A DNA stretch of 47,433 nucleotides from Goleter apudmare HA4340-LM2 (GTDB lineage Bacteria; Cyanobacteriota; Cyanobacteriia; Cyanobacteriales; Nostocaceae). The notes below the pieces were generated by a model, which was not told where the DNA came from, ran no database searches, and was given only the letters and a program-made list of their open reading frames with translations. Numbering within the stretch: the first letter of the stretch is position 1; every line of letters begins with the position of its first letter. The stretch covers positions 1 to 47,433 of the forward strand of contig JAHHHF010000006.1 of NCBI GenBank assembly GCA_019359495.1, written 5' to 3'. This document shows positions 8,562 through 15,269 of this stretch, in pieces. Position numbers and translations under genes: made by a program.

Positions 8562-9004
8562 CAGGGCTATTTCATTCTAAAAAATTGCTTAAGTGTGTCT
8601 AACCCATTCGATTCGACCATGACCTTTATTAATTAGTGAAACAGTAGAGTCTGGTACAAAATTTGTTTTAACATCTTGAAACAGACCTGGTTGGTTGCCT
8701 TTAAGGGCAGCAATGTAATCATTGCCAGTCTCGATGATAAATAAATCCACAAGTTTTTTTGGGTATTAATGGCATCAAAAACGAAAACTGCCCCTTGATG
8801 AGCTAATTTTTGAATCAAAATTCGGTAGAGCTTTGGTTTCATTTGTTTTAGCATCTACTTCCCACGGCTCTAAAATTAAACCACGCTCGACAATGTAGGT
8901 GCTAACTAACATTATTCCTGGTTGGCTCACGGTATTAAATGTATTTCATTGTTTAACGCTTTATCTTACCATACAACCTTTATGTTTAGAATGAAATAGC
9001 CCTG
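8562..9004 (-). mobile_element. degenerate ISAs1-family insertion with intact terminal inverted repeats
   Basis: A 443-base element whose ends are perfect 20-base inverted repeats, CAGGGCTATTTCATTCTAAA (8562-8581) and its complement (8985-9004). It encloses a frameshifted, shortened transposase. Both flanks contain TTTATAT close to the ends, but no exact adjacent target duplication is visible. It separates the metallo-beta-lactamase gene from the precursor promoter and may be mobilised in trans, MITE-like. Confidence 0.75.
8589..8936 (-). pseudogene. ISAs1-family transposase remnant with frameshifts
   Basis: Read on the minus strand across at least two frameshifts, the remnant gives EVDAKTNETKALP, then ALAHQGAVFVFDAINTQK-like sequence, then LFIIETGNDYIAALKGNQPG and HGRIEWVRHT before TAA at 8589-8591. 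DAINTQK, NDYIAALKGNQP and HGRIE are characteristic blocks of ISAs1 (H-repeat-associated) DDE transposases. The N-terminal two thirds and the region beyond HGRIE are missing, so it cannot be active. Confidence 0.75.
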
Positions 9005-9084
9005 TGTTTATATATTCATATAATGTAACATAATTTTATTTATTTTGGTGATGAAAACCCTACTAGGAGTTAATTTTGTCGATC

Positions 9085-9145
9085 CCTGAACTTTTCATAA
9101 CAAAGTCCTGAACTTTTCATAACAAAGTCCTGAATTTTCCATAAC
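9085..9145 (+). promoter_or_regulatory. three 22-base direct repeats upstream of the precursor gene
   Basis: CCTGAACTTTTCATAAC starts at 9085 and 9107, and a slightly diverged copy starts at 9129. Successive starts are exactly 22 bases apart with an AAAGT linker, about two helical turns, as expected for side-by-side binding of a regulator. A fourth single copy lies at 7141. They end about 82 bases before the precursor ATG. Confidence 0.65.
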
Positions 9146-9159
9146 CGCAAACAATTTTT

Positions 9160-9195
9160 GTCTTGATACTATTTAACAAGACTGCTAAACAGTCT
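9160..9195 (+). promoter_or_regulatory. two overlapping, mutually exclusive hairpins in the precursor leader
   Basis: GTCTTG (9160-9165) can pair with CAAGAC (9177-9182), while AGACTG (9179-9184) can pair with CAGTCT (9190-9195). The two stems share bases, so only one can form. This may be an attenuation-like switch, or overlapping operators if the promoter lies here. The Shine-Dalgarno AAAGGAG follows at 9211-9217. Confidence 0.35.
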
Positions 9196-9227
9196 ATTCA
9201 AAGGTTGTATAAAGGAGATTCAAATTT

Positions 9228-9548
9228 ATGTCTGCTGAAAATGCAAAAGAAATGATCCAAGCTCTCCAGCAAGATGAAGCACTACGAAACCAGGTTGAAA
9301 CAGGCAGTTCTAGTTCTGAAGCAGCACTCAATCTGACTGTAGAGTTAGGCAAAGAGCAAGGGCTAAATTTCACTGCTGAGGAATTCCTGCGTGAACTAGA
9401 GACGAGGGGATTAAGTGTAAATTCTGCTGGTCAGCTAGAAAGTCTATCCGGAACAGTGGGAGAAGAGGGCGAACTTTCAGAAGAAGCTCTAGAAGCTGTG
9501 GCTGGTGGATTTTATTATGGCTCTGGTAGAAACTGCTCTCAATGGTAA
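9228..9548 (+). CDS. Nif11-leader RiPP precursor peptide
   Basis: A 106-residue precursor with an excellent ribosome site (AAAGGAG, 10 bases before the ATG). Residues 1-94 form a Nif11-type leader: acidic and helical, with A..MIQALQQDEALR, ELGKEQGLNFTAEEFLREL and SEEALEAVAGG. The double Gly at 93-94 is the expected C39 cleavage site. The core is FYYGSGRNCSQW (95-106), only 12 residues, with two Tyr, one Cys, two Ser and a C-terminal Trp. These fit the enzymes encoded around it: YcaO/TfuA, rSAM, 2OG oxygenase, Trp-halogenase-like and PCMH-type flavoprotein. Only one precursor gene is visible. The leader type and cut site are confident; the modifications are inferred. Confidence 0.92.
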   Translation: MSAENAKEMIQALQQDEALRNQVETGSSSSEAALNLTVELGKEQGLNFTAEEFLRELETRGLSVNSAGQLESLSGTVGEEGELSEEALEAVAGGFYYGSGRNCSQW

Positions 9549-9867
9549 AAGATGGTAAGCAGATTATCTGGCTTTAACACTGGATGTCTGCTCATGACGA
9601 CTTACATCTTAATATTAATTTATTAAGGGGGAGCAACCCAAAACTGCAAAAACATCGTTGAATTTGTTCTCGATATATCTTTGCATCAATGGGACTCTCC
9701 CATTAATAGCGGTTACACATTTATCCTTCGCTGGAGAGAAAGATAAAGAAATTGGAACGTTGATTCACCTATCAAAATCAATGTGGTGGAGTAATAGCCA
9801 GTCTTGATATCAACAAATTTTCATTAATTTAACCAGATTCCTATAGCTTTATTAAATAAGGAAAAAT
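9549..9867 (+). other. precursor-maturase intergenic region with a small hairpin
   Basis: This gap of 319 bases holds no convincing ORF or second precursor. AATGGGA-CTC-TCCCATT at 9688-9704 is a perfect 7-bp hairpin without a T-run. Together with the long gap it could mark an RNA processing or attenuation point that keeps the precursor mRNA more abundant than that of the enzymes. Confidence 0.35.
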
Positions 9868-11391
9868 ATGCTTAGAACAAGTAGTTATACAATTTATGTA
9901 GATTTACCTGATAACCCAGAAGACGTACTTCTCGTACACGGTTATTCTGGTGCTTTTGATAAAGTTAAACGACAGATAGTAAGCTATTTACGTTCTGCTC
10001 AAACCACGCATCGTCCCAAACCTCTGTACGGAGAATGGGTTTCAGAACCTCCCGTTGAATCAGATTTTGTTGCACCTTCACAAGCAACTATTGATTCATT
10101 GAAACGCCGGGGTTATTTGACTGAAATGACAGTGGAAGAAGAAGAGATATTTTTCGTGAAGATGGCAACAAAAGTGCATCAGATTGAAAGTTTATTGATG
10201 CCAGTCTATATCATCATGCCCACTTATAGCTGTAATCTGCGGTGTTCCTATTGTTTTCAAGATCACATGCGGACTAACCCTGCTTTTAAACACTTGTTGC
10301 AAATCATGCAGCCAGAGATTGCAGACAGGATTTTTGCAGCTATGCCTCAAATTGAGGCCGGTCATGGAGTTCCTGCAAATGCAGATGTTTCTCGTGGGAT
10401 TACCTTTTTTGGTGGAGAACCCTTATTAGCAGAAAACCACTCAATTATTAAATATATCATCAATCGGGCATCATCCCTTGGTCAGGCGCACTTTGATGCC
10501 ATTAGTAATGGGACTGAGTTACACGCCTATAAAGATTTACTCGGATCTGAGAAAATTTCAGCTGTGCAAATTACCCTCGATGGGCCCACAATCGAACATG
10601 ACAAGCGCCGCATTTATGCTGACGGTAGTGGTTCTTTTGACAAGATTGCTGATAACATCACAATGGCGTTGGATTTGGGCGTGCAAGTGAGTGTACGGAT
10701 GAATATCGACCGCAATAATATTCAACAATTGCCTGATTTAGCTGATGAAATTATAGCTAGAGGTTGGCACCGCTACGAAAAGTTTGCTACCTATACAGCA
10801 CCAATACATGCATCTAATGAAAAAACAGATGTCAAGACAACCTTTAATTCCTGGCATTTGCAGAAGGCTTTAAAAGACATGCGTCAGGAATATCCAAGTA
10901 TGGAAGTAATTTTACCTCCTGATGATGCTTTACCTGACACGATTAGACAGATATTCGCACAATATAAAGATCCATTACAAAAGAAAAAATCTTTGCCTCC
11001 TTTTAAAGCAAGTTTTTGTCAGGCACATAGAAAAATGTATGTGTTCGATCCCTTTGGTGATATCTATGCTTGTTGGGAGAAAACTGGTGATCAGAAAATC
11101 CGGATTGGTCAGATAACTGAAAATAATCAAGTAATTTTGAACGAAGAATTGAATCAAACCTGGCGCAATCGTTCAGTAGTTACTAACCCCACCTGTCGGA
11201 AATGTCCTTATGCTCTTTATTGTGGCGGTGGGTGTGCGGTTTTGGCAATGAATCACACTGGCAATTTTCATAATAATTATTGTGATGGTTTTGCTAGTCG
11301 TTTCCGTGCAAACGTAGCACAGGCTTATGAAGATCATGTTTCTGGTGCTGAAAATCTTGTGAAACGGAATAAACCAGTTTGTAGTTGCTAA
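9868..11391 (+). CDS. radical SAM/SPASM maturase of the Nif11 peptide
   Basis: A 507-residue enzyme. Residues about 1-110 form a pre-domain typical of peptide maturases, probably recognising the leader (RRE-like). Cys122, Cys126 and Cys129 (CNLRCSYC) bind the SAM [4Fe-4S] cluster, and GGEP follows in the TIM barrel. The C-terminal SPASM domain has FCQAH, DIYACWE, CRKCPYALYCGGGCA and YCDG, ligands for auxiliary clusters. Nif11-class rSAM maturases are a recognised group, and relatives form C-C, thioether or epimer products. Likely targets in this core are Tyr, Trp, Asn, Arg or Cys, and a cyclophane-type cross-link at an aromatic residue is plausible. A hairpin with T-run lies between it and the next gene. 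Confidence 0.9.
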   Translation: MLRTSSYTIYVDLPDNPEDVLLVHGYSGAFDKVKRQIVSYLRSAQTTHRPKPLYGEWVSEPPVESDFVAPSQATIDSLKRRGYLTEMTVEEEEIFFVKMATKVHQIESLLMPVYIIMPTYSCNLRCSYCFQDHMRTNPAFKHLLQIMQPEIADRIFAAMPQIEAGHGVPANADVSRGITFFGGEPLLAENHSIIKYIINRASSLGQAHFDAISNGTELHAYKDLLGSEKISAVQITLDGPTIEHDKRRIYADGSGSFDKIADNITMALDLGVQVSVRMNIDRNNIQQLPDLADEIIARGWHRYEKFATYTAPIHASNEKTDVKTTFNSWHLQKALKDMRQEYPSMEVILPPDDALPDTIRQIFAQYKDPLQKKKSLPPFKASFCQAHRKMYVFDPFGDIYACWEKTGDQKIRIGQITENNQVILNEELNQTWRNRSVVTNPTCRKCPYALYCGGGCAVLAMNHTGNFHNNYCDGFASRFRANVAQAYEDHVSGAENLVKRNKPVCSC

Positions 11392-11426
11392 ATTTCAGAA
11401 ATTGATTTATCTGGTGATAGCGATCG

Positions 11427-11459
11427 CGTCCATGCTAACTTAAGTGTGGACGGGTTTTT
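11427..11459 (+). terminator. possible weak terminator or attenuator inside the biosynthetic operon
   Basis: CGTCCA (11427-11432) pairs with TGGACG (11447-11452), followed by GG and five T. The 6-bp stem is short and the loop long, so termination would be partial. It lies between the rSAM gene and the oxygenase. Confidence 0.4.
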
Positions 11460-11483
11460 CAACATTTATGAGCAGCAGTAAAT

Positions 11484-12098
11484 ATGGCATTTGAACGCAA
11501 GTTTCAAGATCGTCTTTTCTTTACTCCTATATATGGATTTAGACTCAATTTAACAGAGAGTTATATTGCGGAACTAATTCAAGAAAGTCATAATTTGTAC
11601 GCAAACACAGGAATTTACCCTGAATATCGTAGCACTAGAGATGCATTTCAAAGTCAAGATGATATAAATAATCAGGCGCTATTTAAAAAATTGTTTGATG
11701 TGATTTTGCAAATATTTAGCGAATTCATCTGTAAAGATTATCAAATTGATGCTAAATACCGACACAATTTATTGGTCAAAAAAGCTTGGATTAATGTCAA
11801 CCCTACCGGAGGATATAACGTTATTCATAATCATCCTAACGCTTTTTTTAGTGGGGTTTATTATTTGCAAGCTTGCGAAAAATCAGGAGAAATTGTGTTT
11901 CTCAATCCAGTACCAGAACAAGGCTTGACCACCCCATATCAGTTACTTAATAAAAGTAGTATTTATACTAGCGATCGCTATGCCTATGCTCCTAGCCAAG
12001 ATTTATTACTTTTATTTCCTGCTTATCTCAACCATTACGTTCATCCTAATCAATCTGAAGAGGAAAGAATTTGTATTGCTGTTAATATTGGCATCTAA
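11484..12098 (+). CDS. putative 2OG-Fe(II) oxygenase
   Basis: A 204-residue protein of the small 2OG-Fe(II) oxygenase group resembling 2OG-FeII_Oxy_5. Members use 2-oxoglutarate, O2 and Fe(II), usually to hydroxylate. The jelly-roll signature is clear: WINVNPTGGYNVIHNHPNAF at about 102-121, then SGVYYL, LLLLFPAYLNHYVHPN (about 174-189) and ERICIAVNI. Candidate iron ligands are His115/His117 and His184, and Arg195 could hold 2-oxoglutarate. I do not see a classic HxD, so the exact ligand set is open. The gene stops 3 bases before the halogenase ATG, so translation is coupled. The likely role is hydroxylation of a core residue (inference). Confidence 0.8.
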   Translation: MAFERKFQDRLFFTPIYGFRLNLTESYIAELIQESHNLYANTGIYPEYRSTRDAFQSQDDINNQALFKKLFDVILQIFSEFICKDYQIDAKYRHNLLVKKAWINVNPTGGYNVIHNHPNAFFSGVYYLQACEKSGEIVFLNPVPEQGLTTPYQLLNKSSIYTSDRYAYAPSQDLLLLFPAYLNHYVHPNQSEEERICIAVNIGI

Positions 12099-12101
12099 AC
12101 T

Positions 12102-13691
12102 ATGACACTACAAAATACTCAGCAAATCCAAACAATAGTTATTCTTGGTGGTGGTTCGGCAGGTTGGCTATCAGCAACATATTTAAATAAAATCCTGAAT
12201 AATGGCAAAGGCAGTCCTTGTCAGATTACTTTAATAGAGTCTGCCGATATTGAAACAATTGGTGTCGGAGAAGCCACGATTCATACCTTTCCCGACACGT
12301 TGAAATTATTGGGGATTCCGGAAAGTGAATTCTTAGTTAAATGTAATGCTACTTTTAAAAATGCCATTAAATTCGTGGATTGGTCTGGGTTACCTGGGAA
12401 AGATGTGTATTGGCATCCTTTGACTAGATTACCAGAAACTAACGGTCTATCTATACCGTTATTTCACTCTTGGCTGCAAAGTAAATTGCAAGGAAATTCT
12501 GCTGAATTTGATGCTAGTTGTTTTGCAGCAGTCACGTTGTGCGAAATTAAAAAATCACCCAAGCCAATCAGACATAGCGACCCTCGCGTCCCACTAGATA
12601 GTTATGGCTATCATCTGGATGCGGGATTGTTGGCTACCTATTTGAAACAAAAGGGCAAGTCAGAGAGAATAATACAAATTGTCGATAACGTTTTAGATGT
12701 TGATTTTGCTGAGGATGGTTCGATTCTTCATTTAATGACAGAAAATCACGGCGCAATTGCCGGAGATTTATTTATTGATTGTTCGGGTTTTCGTGGCAGA
12801 CTAATAAATCAAGCATTGCAAGAACCTTTCATTTCTTATAGTGATCACTTATTGTGCGATCGCGCTGTGGCTTTACCAGTATTCTATGAAAATGGAGATA
12901 GATATAACGAACAGAGTGGAGGTATTAATCCTTACACAACCTCCACAGCCCTAAGTGCGGGATGGGCATGGAATACACCGCTTGTCGAAAGAAGTGGCAA
13001 TGGTTACGTGTATTCAAGTGTTTTTATTTCCCCTGAACAGGCAGAGATGGAGTTACGCCAACACTTGCAAGAATACAATACTCCAGCCCGACATATACAA
13101 ATGAGGGTAGGCAAAACTCGCCATACTTGGGTAAAAAATTGTGTCAGTATTGGTTTAAGTAGTGGATTTATTGAACCTTTAGAATCAACCGGTCTTTATT
13201 TGATTGAGGCGGGACTGTATTATTTACTCCAAAATTTTCCTGATAAACAATTTGATCCAATGCTCCGGGAAAATTACAATTGGACAATTCAGCAATTGTA
13301 TGAAGATATCCACGATTTTATTGTCCTCCATTATTGTTTAACCCAAAGAGAAGATACCCCATTTTGGCAAACTCATAAATATCACTCCCGTATTCCTGAT
13401 TCATTACAATATCGATTAGAAAAATGGCGATTAATGTGGCCTAACCACAACTTTGCAGCAGTATCTAAGCCAGTGTTTGGTGATTATTCTTATATCTGTA
13501 TTTTAGCAGGGATGGGGTATTTACCTGAGAAAGCTTTGCCGATTGTGGCACATCAACAGGAGTTATCTGCACAGATGTTTGCTAATTTAAAAAATTATTC
13601 GCAACAATTGACAAACTATTTGCCCAATCATGTCGATTATCTCAAAGATATTCATCAGCGAGATATGTTGAAAAATTTGTTTGTGAACTAA
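12102..13691 (+). CDS. flavin-dependent tryptophan-halogenase-family protein
   Basis: A 529-residue FAD-dependent halogenase of the PrnA/RebH family, which uses reduced flavin, O2 and halide to make hypohalous acid and halogenate an aromatic ring. GGGSAGWLSA (about 17-25) binds FAD. The ATFKNAIKFVDW block contains the Lys (Lys86) equivalent to the catalytic Lys79 of PrnA/RebH. GWAWNTPL corresponds to the WxWxIP motif that suppresses monooxygenation, with Thr in place of Ile. PLESTG carries the conserved Glu. In this cluster the natural substrate is the C-terminal Trp106 of the precursor. From memory, a peptide-acting relative, SrpI, brominates Trp in Nif11-type sponge-microbiome clusters. No flavin reductase is visible nearby. 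Confidence 0.88.
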   Translation: MTLQNTQQIQTIVILGGGSAGWLSATYLNKILNNGKGSPCQITLIESADIETIGVGEATIHTFPDTLKLLGIPESEFLVKCNATFKNAIKFVDWSGLPGKDVYWHPLTRLPETNGLSIPLFHSWLQSKLQGNSAEFDASCFAAVTLCEIKKSPKPIRHSDPRVPLDSYGYHLDAGLLATYLKQKGKSERIIQIVDNVLDVDFAEDGSILHLMTENHGAIAGDLFIDCSGFRGRLINQALQEPFISYSDHLLCDRAVALPVFYENGDRYNEQSGGINPYTTSTALSAGWAWNTPLVERSGNGYVYSSVFISPEQAEMELRQHLQEYNTPARHIQMRVGKTRHTWVKNCVSIGLSSGFIEPLESTGLYLIEAGLYYLLQNFPDKQFDPMLRENYNWTIQQLYEDIHDFIVLHYCLTQREDTPFWQTHKYHSRIPDSLQYRLEKWRLMWPNHNFAAVSKPVFGDYSYICILAGMGYLPEKALPIVAHQQELSAQMFANLKNYSQQLTNYLPNHVDYLKDIHQRDMLKNLFVN

Positions 13692-13708
13692 CTCAAAATC
13701 AGAAATTA

Positions 13709-15196
13709 ATGGAAGTACTGGAAGCTTGGGAAAAGATTGTCGGATCAGAAAATTTATTCACCCAAAAAGAGATTACTGAGGCTGCTGCAACTGCAACTTT
13801 TGCAACTCAGCAGCGAGTACTGGCAATAATTCGACCAAGCGATCGCTTGCAGGTTCAAGAATGCGTTAAGATTGCCAATCAATACCACACTCCAATTTAT
13901 CCCATTAGTGGTGGTAAGAACTGGGGCTTAGGTTCGAGAGTGCCACCCCAAGATCATAGCGTGATTATTGATTTAGGTAGGCTAAATCAAATTGTGGACT
14001 ATAACGAAAAGTTAGCCTACATCACAGTAGAACCAGGCGTCACTTTCCGTCAAGTCTATGAATATCTCCAGGCAGTGAAGTCGAATTTATTTGTTTCCGT
14101 CATTGGTGGGTCGCCGGAGGCTAGCGTTATTGGTAACACCTTAGAAAGAGGGGATGGTTTTGGTCCCTATGGAGATCGCTTTGCTTATGTGTGTGGACTA
14201 GAAGTCGTCTTACCAACGGGAGAATGCATCCATACGGGATTTAGTCGCTTTACTAATACCAAAACAACTCACGTTGCCCGTTGGGGAGTAGGCCCTTATT
14301 TGGACGGAATTTTCACCCAATCCAACTTGGGGATTGTCACCCAAATGACAGTGTGGTTGTTACCTATCCCTACTTACTACCAGACTTTTAGCTGTACGAT
14401 TGAAGAAAATGCAGGTCTGGAAGCTTTACTTGATCGCGTCCAAACTTTAATACTGCAAGGAACGATCAGAGATACTTGTTTGTCCATCTGGAATTGTTAC
14501 AAAGTTATTGCCAAACAGGGGCGATTCCCTTGGAAAATAACTCAGGGTAAAACCCCTTTGTCTTTAAAAGAATTGAAAGGAACAGAACCTTGGTTTGCCA
14601 ATGGTTCATTATTTGCTAGCAGTGAAGCCGAAGGTCTAGCACAACGCCAAATAGTTACAGCAGTTTTGGATGATCAAGTTCAGCAACTGGTTTTCAGTGA
14701 GACAGAACAAGAAACACAGGGATTTGGCGCACCCCATGACGAAAATACTAGGAGTACCTATTGGCGTAAGCAAACGCCAATTCCCACAGATATTAATCCC
14801 GATCGTGATAGCTGTGGGGTAATCTGGCTTTGTCCACTGTTTCCTTTTGATGGTAAACAAATAGTCGAAGCTTTAGAAATGATCATATCCACCATTAAAC
14901 TTTATCAGTTTGAGCCAAATTTGGGGATGGTCTGCATCTCAGGTAGAAGTATTCGCATGTTTGTTGCCATTATGTATGACCGACAAGTGGCTGGTGAGGA
15001 TGAAAAGGCGATCGCCTGTCATGATCGCTTGCTAGAGTTATTACTGCAAGCTGGATATATTCCTGATCGCCTAGGCATCCAATCGATGAATGCTTTACCC
15101 TCAGGAAACGACGATTATGGCGAATTTATGCGTCATCTCAAACAGCATCTTGACCCCCAGAATATCCTAGCCCCCGGTAGATATGACTGTTTTTGA
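13709..15196 (+). CDS. PCMH/VAO-type FAD-linked oxidoreductase
   Basis: A 495-residue flavoprotein of the FAD_binding_4 fold. The N-terminal half resembles 4-cresol dehydrogenase/vanillyl-alcohol oxidase, with YPISGGKNWGLGSRVPP (about 64-80), VIIDLGRLNQI, VEPGVTF, GNTLERGDGFGPYGDRF and VCGLEVVLPTGE. The C-terminus ends LKQHLDPQNILAPGRY, as in that family. Relatives oxidise para-alkyl or para-hydroxybenzyl phenols at the benzylic carbon through a quinone methide, and a peptide Tyr side chain is a para-alkylphenol. The core has Tyr96 and Tyr97, so dehydro- or beta-hydroxytyrosine is a reasoned guess. The start is 17 bases after the halogenase stop. The covalent FAD residue cannot be assigned by eye. 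Confidence 0.83.
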   Translation: MEVLEAWEKIVGSENLFTQKEITEAAATATFATQQRVLAIIRPSDRLQVQECVKIANQYHTPIYPISGGKNWGLGSRVPPQDHSVIIDLGRLNQIVDYNEKLAYITVEPGVTFRQVYEYLQAVKSNLFVSVIGGSPEASVIGNTLERGDGFGPYGDRFAYVCGLEVVLPTGECIHTGFSRFTNTKTTHVARWGVGPYLDGIFTQSNLGIVTQMTVWLLPIPTYYQTFSCTIEENAGLEALLDRVQTLILQGTIRDTCLSIWNCYKVIAKQGRFPWKITQGKTPLSLKELKGTEPWFANGSLFASSEAEGLAQRQIVTAVLDDQVQQLVFSETEQETQGFGAPHDENTRSTYWRKQTPIPTDINPDRDSCGVIWLCPLFPFDGKQIVEALEMIISTIKLYQFEPNLGMVCISGRSIRMFVAIMYDRQVAGEDEKAIACHDRLLELLLQAGYIPDRLGIQSMNALPSGNDDYGEFMRHLKQHLDPQNILAPGRYDCF

Positions 15197-15269
15197 AAAA
15201 TGGGTATGAATCAATTCAAATTTCAAAATTCTCTAATTTTGATGGGAGAGCAGGTGGTAACTCTTGACC

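Noticed and set aside
9085-9145. Idea that the 22-base repeats are a CRISPR array
   Set aside because: Linkers are only 5 bases and identical, there are just three units and no cas genes; they fit regulator boxes.
9591-9663. Short frame starting MSAHDDLHLN between precursor and maturase
   Set aside because: It looked like a possible second precursor, but it has no Nif11 leader, no Gly-Gly and no good ribosome site.
15224-15241. CAAAATT-CTCT-AATTTTG hairpin between the convergent flavoprotein and ABC genes
   Set aside because: It is entirely AT-rich apart from its ends and lacks a T-run; too weak to call a terminator, although a bidirectional one would be expected here.
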